NCBI GenBank assembly: GCA_015179125.1 | Contig: WHVA01000078.1 | Coordinates: 186,001 to 250,000 of the forward strand | Reading direction: 5' to 3' | From: Gautieria morchelliformis | Lineage: Eukaryota > Basidiomycota > Agaricomycetes > Gomphales > Gomphaceae | Length of the DNA stretch: 64,000 bases | Shown: positions 11,549 to 22,443 of the stretch, in pieces | Layout of the letters: every line of letters starts with the position of its first letter | Numbering within the stretch: position 1 is the stretch's first letter | The notes under the pieces: generated by a model | What the model saw: only the letters and a program-made list of their open reading frames with translations | Databases searched by the model: none | Told to the model about the DNA's origin: nothing | Position numbers and translations under genes: made by a program

Positions 11549-11829
11549 GTAAAGACCATGTGGCTGAATCCTGTAGATCATCTTTGTCCTGAGTCTGCAT
11601 TTGGAGTGCACTTGTCACCCGATTCACACATAACCAGTGAGTGCTCAAGTAAGCGCTTGAGCTGCAGCTTGAGGGCTCAGCTTGGGCTCTCCAAAACTCA
11701 GGCCAAGCCCTAGCTCCCAGCCCCAGAACAGCTTTGGCCCGGCTCAGCTGGGCTTTGGGTGGCTTGGCTCTGGCTTAGCCACAGCCCAAGCCAAGCTTTG
11801 CAGAACACTGATCACTGATTATATAGAAC

Positions 11830-11982
11830 ATGCCATTGCACCGGGGTGCCTTCTCCACTAAGGAAAAATAAAAAAATTCCCCAAGATGAGGATTTGGCAC
11901 ATCACGTGACATAGGCGCCCGCTTACATAAAAGTGCCAGTTTAAGATTACTTCTATCTTACAATGCAAATCTCCATGGATAT
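11830..11982 (+). pseudogene. DIRS-like element 2: end of the reverse transcriptase
   Basis: The segment AAGATGAGGATTTGGCACATCACGTGAC parallels the CTGAGGATTATTGGCTATCACGTC stretch of DIRS remnant 1 (5421-5445), which encodes RIIGYHV. The last codons read DYFYLTMQISMD. Joining position 11,982 to 22,444 yields ISM(D/E)IKRNLLDTIHTF, the normal passage from RT to RNase H in these elements, so the two pieces are one element split by the insertion between them. Confidence 0.6.
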
Positions 11983-13655
11983 TAGGGGTTTTCAGTCCCA
12001 AGGTGAGAAGCTGCTTGTTGGAAAAGCTGCCCCAGGAGTAGCTTGTAGCAGCAACTGCTGCTGGTCGCAAGTGCCCAAAGCTGCTTGTTCGGCATTTTGC
12101 AGCCAGCACATCTGTCACGCCACCTGCACCCACCCACAACAGCCTTTGTAAGTGCAAACTGCCCTCAATGTTCTGGATGACAATGGCTGCCCCTTTTTTT
12201 TTTTTCATTTCACTTTGAACACTGGTTATCCAGGATGCTGCCAAATGTTCACAATTTTTTTGGGGAAAAAGGAAAAGGATGGAGATCCAGATGTGAGAGG
12301 TGCAGAAAAGTTGTCAGACACCGAACATAAACGGTTGAATTGGGACACTGTGACTCAAGGTGACAAGCGCATCATACTAACATTGCTACACAAAATTCCC
12401 CAGTTATGAAGATGCTACAAAACATGTTAAGGAAGCGGGAACATAAGGTAGGATCATGGGCATAGTGCCCTGCAAGGCAAATTTCTGGCTTTAGGCACCT
12501 TGGGTCTGCCACACAGGTATTATGGATGCACACTGTCCGTATTATGGCTATGGCTGTATAATATACAGCAAGTTGATGGATACGGCAGACCATATACCAT
12601 CCATACGATCAATACCTCTCCCCTCTGACAGTACGGTATGGGTACCATACTGTCCATATTACAGTTGACAGATATATTATAGCATGGTAAATAAAGATAT
12701 GAGGCTTAATTGTGGTATGTTAACAATGTGATGCAGCTGTGCAAGCTGAGCATGTGCACCATGAAGGTTTTTTTTCACAAGCATTAAAACTTTGATGATT
12801 TCAGGCCAAAGACTAGCATGTAGGAAAGAGAAAAAAAAATGAAAACATGACAAGCATTGATAATCGAAAGCTACAGAATACGTGAATGTGAACAGTGTAT
12901 GATGAAAACAGTACATGGCTTGACCCAGAAGACCAATCAGGGAGATAAGTGTCGATAAGAAAGGTCGGTGTACAACTTACCCCCCAGCAAGTCTAAGGAA
13001 CGACAACGGGTCCTGCTATTCAAGTTCTTCCTCTGCTCATGGAAGCCACAACCAGAACCAACGTCCAGCCTCCCCCCCACATCCACCCGATCTAGCTTCC
13101 CATCTTCCAGTGGTAGGTCCACAGCATCCACGCCCAAACCCACGAGCTCCCCATCATACACCCTATCCCACGAATCCCATTCATTATCTTCATCTTCTAG
13201 AACAATCAGCATGTCCCCAGAATCCATCCACCGATGGTGCCAGGTGCCAAAGTATGACAGTGCCTCATTGTATCAACATCAGGTCATCAGGAGTGCCTGG
13301 TGCCACACTTGGACTTGGGCTGCGACTCTGGCTGCAGACCCAATCCATTGTGAACAGCCTCATAAAGGGGGGGAGTGTATGGGTACAGAGGTTCTCAGGG
13401 AAGAAGATGATATAAACACGGAGATCTCGTTGTGTGGCGTCAGTGTTCATGTGTGTGACTGTGACTGTGACTGTGACAATACTACATGCTGAATCTGAAG
13501 TGCTGACAAGGAGCTGACTCAGCTTCAGATGCCGCCATCCCATTGGCTGCCCCAGCTACTTGGAAGCGGCACCAACAGGTCTTTCCCTTTCAAGAAATGG
13601 TCCAAGCAAACTCAATGCTGCCCTTTTCAAGCGATGTGGATGCCCATTTGTAAGT
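11983..13655 (+). repeat. Left inverted arm (blocks a, b, c)
   Basis: Block a, 11,983-12,130, is rich in AAGCTGCTT words. Block b, 12,525-12,670, has ATGCACACTGTCCGTA and the near-palindrome GTACGGTATGGGTACCATAC. Block c, 13,492-13,655, has GACAAGGAGCTGACTCAGC, GGCTGCCCCAGCTACTTGGAAG and CAACAGGTCTTTCCCTTTC. Between b and c lie about 820 bp (12,671-13,491) absent from the right arm: an acidic minus-strand frame at 12,937-13,227 (EDEDNEWDSWDRVYDGELVG), a purine tract AAAGGGGGGGAGTG near 13,367, and a (GTGACT)n run at 13,455-13,477. I recognise no family in that stretch. Confidence 0.6.
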
Positions 13656-13761
13656 TATTGTCCTTTCAATTTTGTATTCTGTACTTACTGAAGGTTTAGA
13701 TATTGTCCCTTAGGTCTGCTTTTGTCTCAGAGAGGACAAACAGAACACGGTAAGTCCTGTC

Positions 13762-14828
13762 TTTTAGATTAAAATGTTAATTAGTGCCTTTTTATCAAAT
13801 GAAATCTGTTGCTTAGTGGTTGAAACCACTATGTTCGCCTCCCCTCTGTGTGCTGACTAAGCCCTTCAGGGCGCGTGCAACACTGATGAATGAGGGTCAC
13901 GTGACCGTGTCGACAGAAGAACAGTGTCGATCCAAGGGATAGTCAAATCAAAAGCGTTCGCTTTTAAGGTAGTATAGAGTAAACAGTGATAGTAGACTCT
14001 CAACGAAGATTTGGAATAAACTGTTAAGAACTGAGCTCTGTAACTATCAAACAAGATTACAGCAATTTCAGGAGGCAGAAAAAATCGATTCTGGATAATT
14101 TTGTTCATACATTTGTACTAGCTATTTATACTATGTTGATAGTAACTACTAGTGTTCAAGATATTGGATGGGTCGAAAAACTACTTTGTAGCTAAGGGGT
14201 GACTAATTTATAGTCATAAAGTCATAGGGTGATGGGGATAGTGTCAGGATTGTCTGGGCTTTGAAATAGAGATCTGTACCTAGTATACAAAGCCCCTGTC
14301 CACATGTTGTTAGGATAGTAATCAGTCAGACGTGTCATGGGATTCAAATAGAAAATGGATTTGATTTTACTCTGCCCAGCATATATGCTGGGCTTGGAGA
14401 TGGGGCCGCTGTCTCTGGGCCTCTCTTGTGTGGCAGCTGATTGAGTATATGTGTTGCAGATGACTTTCTCAGGTCACTCCACAACACCCTGTACCCCTGC
14501 ACAGTCTACTATTCTCTGCGGCGTTTGGTGCCCGTACCCCTCGGTACCTATGGCCTGGCGCCTGTCGACGTCATGGCTGATACCATCACCCGATAGGCGC
14601 GCCGTCCCTGATCGACCGCACGTGGCCGACGCTCGAACTCCTGTATATTACCCGATCTATGGGTAATATAGCGTGTCGTAAAATTCGTGTGATCATCGTC
14701 TGCGCCGACGTCTATCGTGAATGTAGTTTGTGTTTCTTTTGATTTTTCTTTTGTTTTTCTTTTCTTTTTCTATTAGTTTCTTTTTATATATAAATGATTT
14801 GAGTAAGATAATTGCGTTTATCACAACA
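13762..14828 (-). repeat. 3' LTR of Copia 2 (1067 bp)
   Basis: On the plus strand it runs from TTTTAGATTAAAATG to TATCACAACA. It contains GGTCACGTGACCG (a palindromic E-box-like word) and a pyrimidine run before TATATATAAATGA near 14,790. Left-hand copy; the transcript of this minus-strand element would end here. Confidence 0.95.
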
Positions 14829-14835
14829 CACCCCC

Positions 14836-17800
14836 TCAAACATGTGTGATCCCGAGATGATCGAGGGTAGAGGTATGTTTGCGTGGTGATAGAGCTTTCG
14901 TTAAGATATCAGCGAGGTTATGGAGCGTGGAGATATAATGGAGCTTAATGTTTCCACTAGCAATCTGATCTCGTGTGTAGTGATAGTGAACGTCGATGTG
15001 CTTCGTTCGAGTGTTACTGACGTCATTCTCGGAGTGTGCGATGAAGGATTGATTATCGGTGAATAAAGGGATTGGAATGAAATTGATTTTGAAATCCTTG
15101 GCAAGTCGTATCAACCAGATCCCTTCGGCTGATGCGAAGGAGCCGGCAACCAGCTCTGATTCCATTGACGATCGGGTGACAAGCCCCTGCTTCTTGGAAG
15201 CCCATGAGACAGGTGATCCGTTGAAGGTAAAGATCCATCCTGATGTTGACTTCCTGTCGTTCGAATCTCCTGCAAAATCTGCGTCCGTGAAGCCGGTGAG
15301 GTTGTGTGCGTACCCTTCTACTCCCTTACCCTCCTGTTTGAAAAGGATTCCGTGGTCTCGGGTTTGTAGAAGGTATTGTATGATTCTTTTTGCTGCTTCC
15401 CAGTGCTGGAGTGATGGTTTCGATGTGAACTGAGCACATTTGTTCGTAGCATAAGAGATGTCTGGTCGAGTGGCGATGGCACAGTAATTGATGCTTCCTA
15501 TGAGGGAGGCATACGGTATGTCAATATATGTGTCACTGATGGATGATTTTTGGAATTTAGCAGCGCTATCCATTGGTGATTTGGTGGGTTTCCAAACCAC
15601 TATATTGAATCGTTTCGCAACCGTATTGATGAATGCTGGTTGTGAGATATGTATTGTGCCTGCCTCTCGATCTCGTTTGATCTTAACTCCTAGCAATCGT
15701 TCTGGGGTCCCAAGGTCTTGGATATCAAATGATCCACCTATGTCTCGGATCATTTGATCCATTGACTCTGTGGAATTAGCGGCGAGGAGGCCGTCATCGA
15801 CGTACCATCCGGCCAGTTCGATCGAGTGATGGTCCCTGAACCGGAAGAATACGGTGGAGTCGGCATGTCCTGCTGTGAAACCTAGTGCCTCTAACCCTCT
15901 CTTTAGAGTTTGATGCCAGACTCGTCCTGACTGTTTGAGCCCGTATATCCCTTTGTGTAATTTACACACAAGGTGTTCTTGCCCCTTGACGATAAAACCC
16001 TCGGGTTGGCGCATATATACGTCGTCCTCGAGTTTTCCGTTCAGGTATGCACCTTTGATGTCAATATGTCATAGCTCTAGATCATATCTGCAGGTGAGGG
16101 CGAGGATGAGTCTGATGGTCGTGAATCTGATAGTAGGTGAGAATGTCTCATTGAAGTCGAGTCCTTCAATTTGTGTGAATCCTTGTGCAACGAGTCTCGA
16201 TTTGAATTTGTCGACTGCTCCTAGGTTGTCTCGTTTGATTCTGAAGACCCATCTGTTTCCAACGATGTTGGTGTTGGGAGGTCTCTCTACTAGTGTCCAG
16301 GTATGGTAACCCATGAGGGTATCATATTCCGCCTGACACGAGGGTCTCCAGTATTCTGCTTCTGGTGAGTTCATCGCTTCTCTGTAACTGTTTGGCTCAT
16401 CTTCTGCTAGAGTCACGAATACGCTCTCCATGTATTCGAGATCTGCAATTCCAAAGGCCATTGCGGCCATCTCCGTTTGAATCGTCTGTAGGCGTTTGCC
16501 CCGACCGTATGTGGAATTATTGGGGTCGAGCCAGGGACCTTGTTCAAAATCCTTAGGTGCACGCTCTGTTTCATCCGATTCTTCATTTGAAGTGACGTCG
16601 GTGGTCGGCTCACTTGGCGTGTGATCGGATTCAGATTCATCAATAGAGATCGGTGCGTATCTTGATGGTGTGAACGTGATGCATGGATCTTGATTCGGTG
16701 TGTCGGATGGGTCTGGCGATGGTATCGTGGCTCGAGTGAAAGTGGTGGTCAGATTCTTTGTCCAAAGATCGAGTAAGTCATCATTATCTGTTGCATGTAT
16801 GGTGACTCTTTCGATATGATTGGACTCATCGAATATAACGTCCCTTGCTTTTAGAACGGTATGGGTTCGGGGTATCCACACTTTGTACGCCTTCGAGTTG
16901 TCATAGTATCCTACGAAGATGCCTTCCACTGACTTGAATTGATTTTTCAGTCGTGTCGCTTTTGGTATGAGAGCCCAACATTTCGATCCATAAATCCTAA
17001 ACCAGTCGATCTTGGGTTTCGTGCCCCAGAATGCTTCATGAGGTGAGATTCCAAGTCGCGAGTGTAGGATTCGGTTTCTGACGAAATTGATCGTATGCAT
17101 GGCCGACACCCAAAACCTCCCCGTAAGGCCAGCATCATGTCTGATCGTGAGTGCTCCTTCTTGGAGTGTTCTGTTGTATCGCTCAGCGATACCGTTGTGT
17201 TCAGGTGTGTGTGGGGAAGTGGTTTCATGGATTATGCCAGACTTAGTGCATATGTCCTGGAATTCCTTCCCAATGTACTCTCCTCCGTTATCACTTCTGA
17301 TCCTCTTGATAGTGGCATTCTTTTGCCTTGATAACCAGGCTGTGTACAATCTGAATGAGGCAGCTACGGTGGCACATTCCTTGTTTTTGAGAAAATCGAC
17401 GTTGGCGAGGCGAGTCTTTGCATCGATCCAAGTGACGAAATATCTGAAATTTCCGATCGATGCCTCGAATGGGCCACATAGATCTGAGACGATGAGATCT
17501 CCTATTTCTTCAGGCAATTTCTCGACCTTTTGAAATGGAGCTCGTGTCTGTTTCCCGTGAGGGCAGTTGACACACTGAGGATTAGAGCCGTGATGAACTC
17601 CTGGATCGAAATTCTTGACGGTCTGTAACTTTCTCATGTTCTCGATGGTGTGATAACTCGCGTGTCCTAGTCTATGATGCCATAGAGTAGGGCCGGAGGG
17701 TTCTGACACGAGGTCAGCAACTTCGTCTTTGGATTTAATGGGGAATGCAACGTAAGTGTAGAGGTTGTTCTCCTTTGGTCCATATGCTAATCTCCTTCCA

Positions 17801-19224
17801 TCGAGTACTAGCCATGATAGGTATTTCCCGAAATGTACGCTGACATTGGAGTTGGTCATTCTCCCTACAGAGAGTAGGTTGGATCTGAGTTTCGGGGCGT
17901 AGATGACGTCGACAAGGGTTATGGGTACATCTTCGAGTTCCCAGTGAGGGTCAGAGACGATTCTGATGCGAATGGTCCCCCGTTGGTCTGCAGTGAAGGA
18001 CTCCCCGTTGGCTATGTCGATCTTGATCGGTGGTATGGCATACATGTCCTGAAACAAATCTTTGTTTCCGGAGATGTGGCTAGATGCTGCTGAGTCGATC
18101 AACCATTTGAACGTATCATCAGAAGGTGAAGATACTGTTTCCGTCTTCATGATAACGTGGTTGATACACTCAATTTGTGTGGGTGCGTCTAGGGTTGCCA
18201 TCATGATGAGGTTAGTCGGTGTTTGTTCGGCTAGCTGTGCTGCATCAGGTGTCGCTCTGGGGGTTGTTGTCACTTTGGTAGCGAAGGCATTTCCTGGCTT
18301 TGAGAAGGTAGGGTTATTCTGTTCCCTGTTCTTCATCCAAGGTGCCTGTCCCTCTGCTCCTCCACCCGGCGCATAGCATCGAGCGACGGAATGTCCCTTT
18401 CTCCCACAGTTGTTACACACGAATGGTGCTTTTGATGAGTTCGATGGGGTAGGATCGTTAGCACGTACAGTAGGTTGGTAGTTACTCTGGTGTCTGTCCT
18501 GTGGGGGTCGATTCGGTTTCGCTCGTGCAATAAATGCAGTCGTCATCTGATCTGACAGTTCCAGTGAGCTCAGATCGGCTTCATGAGCCTCGAGACGTTC
18601 TTCTATCTCGTCTGGGACTCTGGTGATCATTCTGATCGTCTGTGAAATAGCCCTCCATGATTCCGGAAGGTTTCTGAGTATCGTCGCAGCATGAGTGGAA
18701 TCAGCGATGATTTCACCCATCTTTTTAAGCTGACTTCTGAACTCTCTCATAGTCGTGAGATATGTGATGACAGAGTGCCCCTCGACCATGTGGAAAGATT
18801 CGTATCTGGTCCGAACAACGTTAATTTTGCTCGGATCAGTAGACTCGAATTTCCTGATGATGATATCCCAGGCGGCTTTCGCCTGATCTGTATCATCAAT
18901 TGCCGTCTGTAATTCTGGTGAGATGCATAATAAGATCTGGTTATATGCAGAATTGTTTCTATCGTTCCACTCAGCAATTAATTGTGCGAGTGGTATGCTC
19001 CCGATGTGGGGTACACCAGCTGTTATAATAACTGCGGCATCTGTGATGGTGGGGGTAAGATCGTTGCCGATGATTGTGTCGTACAGGCCCCTGTCTCTGG
19101 AAGTGGCCATTAGTTCCCTCTTCCAAGAGGTCCAGTTATCCCGTCCGAGTCTGGGTTTAACATCACGAAATTTGTGAATGTCATGTTTCGGGTGAGATGT
19201 GGCAATAGAAGTCGTTTGAGCCAT
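14836..19224 (-). pseudogene. Copia 2 Gag-Pol polyprotein with a single in-frame stop
   Basis: One frame of 1,463 codons, broken only by TGA at 16,066-16,068 (about codon 1053) inside RT, between DLEL and HIDIKGAYLNG. Gag covers about residues 1-260; the knuckle CNNCGRKGHSVARC is near 270; protease near 378 has DSAASSH, with Ala in the position of the usual Gly of DSG; the integrase zinc site is HHRLGH..CVNC; the integrase core has SDLCGPF (~578), SDNGGEY (~644) and GIAERYNR (~678). RVT_2 begins RWVFRIKRD (~991), YVDD is at ~1142, and RNase H follows with TDADFAGDS, ending DILTKALSPRKH. All other catalytic motifs stand. Start chosen at the first Met, just after the LTR. Confidence 0.95.
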
Positions 19225-19248
19225 GGAAAGACGATGAGACTTTTAATC

Positions 19249-20337
19249 TTTTAGATTAAAATGTTAATTAGTGCCTTTTTATCAAATGAAATCTGTTGCT
19301 TAGTGGTTGAAACCACTATGTTCGCCTCCCCTCTGTGTGCTGACTAAGCCCTTCGGGGCGCGTGCAACACTGATGAATGAGGGTCACGTGACCGTGTCGA
19401 CAGAAGAACAGTGTCGATCTAAGGGATAGTCAAATCAAAAGCGTTCGCTTTTAAGGTAGTATAGAGTAAACAGTGATAGTAGACTCTCAATGAAGATTTG
19501 TAATAAACTGTTAAGAACTGAGCTCTGTAACTATCAAACAAGATTACAGCAATTTCAGGAGGCAGAAAAAATCGATTCTGGATAATTTTGTTCATACATT
19601 TGTACTAGCTATTTATACTATGTTGATAGTAACTACTAGTGTTCAAGATATTGGATGGGTCGAAAAACTACTTTGTAGCTAAGGGGTGACTAATTTATAG
19701 TCATAAAGTCATAGGGTGATGGGGATAAATGTCATAGGGTGATGGGGATAGTGTCAGGATTGTCTGGGCTTTGAAATAGAGATCTGTACCTAGTATACAA
19801 AGCCCCTGTCCACATGTTGTTAGGATAGTAATCAGTCAGACGTGTCATGGGATTCAAATAGAAAATGGATTTGATTTTACTCTGCCCAGCATATATGCTG
19901 GGCTTGGAGATGGGGCCTCTGTCTCTGTGCCTCTCTTGTGTGGCAGCTGATTGAGTATATGTGTTGCAGATGACTTTCTCAGGTCACTCCACAACACCCT
20001 GTACCCCTGCACAGTCTACTATTCTCTGCGGCGTTTGGTGCCCGTACCCCTCGGTACCTATGGCCTGGCGCCTGTCGACGTCATGGCTGATACCATCACC
20101 CGATAGGCGCGCCGTCCCTGATCGACCGCACGTGGCCAACGCTCGAACTCCTGTATATTACCCGATCTATGGGTAATATAGCGTGTCGTAAAATTCGTGT
20201 GATCGTCGTCTGCGCCAACGTCTATCGTGAATGTAGTTTGTGTTTCTTTTGATTTTTCTTTTGTTTTTCTTTTCTTTTTCTATTAGTTTCTTTTATATAT
20301 AAATGATTTGAGTAAGATAATTGCGTTTATCACAACA
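19249..20337 (-). repeat. 5' LTR of Copia 2 (1089 bp)
   Basis: Same as the left copy apart from about nine base changes, one fewer T near 20,293, and a tandem copy of a 23-bp word containing GTCATAGGGTGATGGGG at 19,710-19,755. Only 24 bp separate it from the Gag start codon at 19,224, so the leader is very short. Confidence 0.95.
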
Positions 20338-20342
20338 CTGTC

Positions 20343-21224
20343 AGTCGTTCATCCCTCCTTCCTTAATTGACACCAATAAACTTAGAGGCCCTCACCTTCC
20401 CTCATCCTCACCATAATCGTTGTTGGAAGTATGACGCTGACCAGCTCGACACCTATGTGCATGCTAACTGTGCAGATTTGCAAAGTTGTTGAATGGTGTA
20501 ATCATGCATGCAGATGGCAAACATGTGCTGTAGCCCTCGATCGAGTAGGGTACTGCATGTCTTATCATGCAGTGGAACAGCTGGAAGATGCTTCATGTCT
20601 TCAGACAAGCATCGTTCATTGTGTGAAAGAATGCCAGTCACTCGCAGTATTTGATAGCTTGTAGGGTGATAAGTGATGTCAATGTGTGCTAAGCATTCTA
20701 CAAAATCATAGGGTGACTTCCTTGTCCATTCCTTTTGATTAACAGGAATCCCCTTCAGTTCACATTGTTGGTCATCTTTTGCTTTTCGTGTGCCAGTACT
20801 TATGCCACATTGGCTTCAAGTCCAGCGATCTATGAGACACATTATATTGAAGAGACCATTCCTACCACTGGAGTAGAACACGAATATATCGCTTGTTTCC
20901 TTTTCCTTTGGAGGTGCTCCATCACTTACTCCATCCATTGCCAAGATCCTCCAAGTTCTGCACTGCAACTCCTTGCTCCTTCATAACAGTAGCGGCTGCA
21001 TGTTGTAAGGCGACATCATTGGTGTACAGCTGATGGAAACCTGCACAGAGTCATATAACTCCTGTATTTGCTTGGCCTGGGGTGGTTCCAAGTGGAGCAG
21101 CTGGGTATGTACCTATACATGTGAAGAATAAGAGTTATTGCGAGGTAGCAAGCCATTAACTCACCTTGATTTTACCTCCTCGCTGCAGAATGGTTTTTTT
21201 AGGGACCGAAGGTATGTCCACAAT
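20343..21224. other. Central spacer of the inverted-arm element, no gene recognised
   Basis: Together with 13,656-13,756 this is the unpaired centre of the element. Frames of 60-83 codons occur on both strands but show no known motif. AG|GT-like splice words are present, so an exon of a decayed transposase cannot be excluded. Confidence 0.4.
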
Positions 21225-21419
21225 AACTTACAAACAGGCATCCACGTTGCTTGAAAAGGACAGCATTGAGTTCGCTTGGACCATTTCTTGAAAGGGAAAG
21301 ACCTGTTGGCGCCACTTCTGTAAGAACCCGGCCTTTGGCCGGTTACTTACCGGTAGAACCTTCTTCCGAGCCCGAGCCTTGTGATATTCGTGCCCGAGTA
21401 CATATGATCCTTATCCTGC

Positions 21420-21451
<32 letters not shown>

Positions 21452-22443
21452 TTGAGTTCATATCCGACCTTGATCCCATGCCCGTATCCCCTTAGTTACT
21501 GATTCCGCTCCATCAGGCATCATTCGTATATTACCTCGCCCTGACCTCCACTAATATGTTCGTCCCTGACTCGTACCCTCACCCGTATATAACCCCCCTT
21601 GTATGCATTCCTACTCGTCAGTCTGAAAATCAACTATCGTATCCCTTCGATCCTTAGCTAGTTTCTAAGCCTCGCCTCTTAAGCCAAACCTCGCCTCTTA
21701 TTCATTTGCCTCCGAAGTTGGGACTCGTGCGTAGGGTCGGCGCAGCACATAAGCTGAAGCCAAGTCCCTCTCCAACTTCCCCATCCAAACCTCGCCCCGT
21801 AACCTTGGACCTTGCCTCAGGTTTCGTCCCCAACCTTGGTCAACCTTACGACGGATCGTACCGTAACAACTTCCAAGTAGCTGGGGCAGCCGATGGGATG
21901 GTGGCATCCAAAGCTGAGTCAGCTCCTTGTCTGTGCTTCAGATTCCTACATGCCATATATCCCCGTACACGGGCTGTATTTGTACGGTATCATAATCAAA
22001 CTGTACCGTATACCATACTATTGGCACAGCACACAGACCCTTGACGGTATGGGTGCTGTGGCCGTAATACGACACCGTATAGCCGTGGGTGGGTGTACGG
22101 CACGGTGTGCATCCCTAGCAGGTATCGAGTCCGCAGCATGTTATCTAGTTCAAACTGGTAGAAATAATTGTCAAGTTCTTCTACAGGAGTGAATGTATCC
22201 CTGACATCAGGTACACATGACCATGCAAGTTTACGGCGGTAGGGGACGCGTGTCATAGCATGCGCGTTATTTGTCGCATTTGATCACTGTCCAAATTTAT
22301 CTGCGTGACAGGTACACTTGCGGCGAAGCCGGCAGAGGGAGCTTGGTAAGCAGCTCTTGTACTACTTCAACAAGCAGCTTCTTCGACCAGCGACCCCGGC
22401 TGGTCGTACAAGCTGCTTCTCAGCTCGGGACTGAAAGCCCCTA
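21225..22443 (-). repeat. Right inverted arm (blocks c', b', a')
   Basis: Reverse complement of the left arm in matching order. Block c' (21,225-21,945) is close to block c but is split by a 550-bp solo LTR. Block b' (21,955-22,115) has the GGGATGCACACCGTGCCGTA stretch and several ACCGTATACC/GGTATACGGT inverted words. Block a' (22,300-22,443) has AAGCAGCTT and AAGCTGCTT words and CGGGACTGAAAGCCCCTA at its outer end. Blocks b' and c' are adjacent here, unlike in the left arm. Confidence 0.6.
21319..21868. repeat. Solo LTR, 550 bp, with 5-bp target duplication ACTTC
   Basis: Starts TGTAAGAAC and ends CGTAACA (TG..CA termini). ACTTC flanks it at 21,314-21,318 and 21,869-21,873. The same site in the left arm (block c, near 13,570) is empty and continuous, which fixes the ends. 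It holds a (CCCGAG)n run at 21,420-21,450, CCGGCCTTTGGCCGG near 21,329, and CCCGTATATAACCCC near 21,582, a possible TATA box. No other copy is in the window; the family is probably Gypsy, by inference from the TGTAA end. Confidence 0.8.

Larger units (their letters stand above)
6171..11810. mobile_element. hAT-like non-autonomous DNA transposon hosting a Copia element
   Basis: The ends are inverted: TAGTGTTCTGCAAAGC at 6171 and, read from the other side, CAGTGTTCTGCAAAGC ending at 11,810 (15 of 16 alike). An identical 8-bp direct repeat, ATCACTGA, flanks it (6163-6170 and 11,811-11,818), the size made by hAT transposases. Inside each end lies a G/C-rich run of GGCTCAGCTC-like words (6180-6310 and 11,640-11,795), inverted relative to each other. 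Subtracting the nested Copia and its target duplication leaves about 608 bp with no transposase, so it would need one supplied from elsewhere. Confidence 0.75.
13762..20337 (-). mobile_element. Copia retrotransposon 2, nearly intact
   Basis: Two nearly identical LTRs (13,762-14,828 and 19,249-20,337) flank one long Gag-Pol frame on the minus strand. The direct repeat CTGTC stands at 13,757-13,761 and 20,338-20,342. The polypurine tract GAGGGGGTG (minus strand) touches the 3' LTR at 14,829-14,838. LTR ends are TGTTGTG and CTAAAA, the same as in the solo LTR at 3792-4731. By hand I count about nine substitutions, one 1-nt indel and one 23-nt tandem duplication between the LTRs, so the insertion is recent. 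Confidence 0.95.
11983..22443. mobile_element. 10.46-kb insertion with long inverted arms, hAT-like termini
   Basis: The ends match as inverted copies: TAGGGGTTTTCAGTCCC from 11,983 and TAGGGGCTTTCAGTCCC read inward from 22,443, each followed by TGAGAAGC(T/A)GCTTGT. Three blocks recur in the same order in each arm, inverted. The insertion splits a DIRS-like pol, whose sequence resumes right outside both ends. Flanks ATGGATAT and ATTGAAAT (8 bp, 6 alike) could be a worn target duplication. Taking out the Copia element (13,762-20,342) and the solo LTR (21,319-21,873) leaves about 3.3 kb. No transposase domain was recognised, so the superfamily is inferred from the termini only. Confidence 0.55.

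Noticed and set aside
12968..13492. Plus-strand 174-codon frame ending in a Cys-Asp run (CDCDCDCD)
   Set aside because: The end is a translated (GTGACT)n microsatellite and the rest overlaps a competing minus-strand frame; no family support.
14451..14666. Plus-strand 71-codon frame found twice (also 19,961-20,176)
   Set aside because: It lies within both LTR copies, antisense to the element; its repetition is explained by LTR identity.
15059..15433. Plus-strand frames over Copia 2 (also 15,935-16,309 and 17,087-17,533)
   Set aside because: They are antisense to a continuous, motif-bearing Gag-Pol frame and have no motifs of their own.
21420..21450. (CCCGAG)n run as a possible CRISPR or satellite array
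   Set aside because: Perfect 6-bp units with no spacers; a simple microsatellite inside a solo LTR.
22000..22110. GTACGGTATAC-type inverted words as a replication origin or operator
   Set aside because: They belong to arm block b/b' of the inverted-arm element and recur at 12,525-12,670; repeat origin is the simpler reading.
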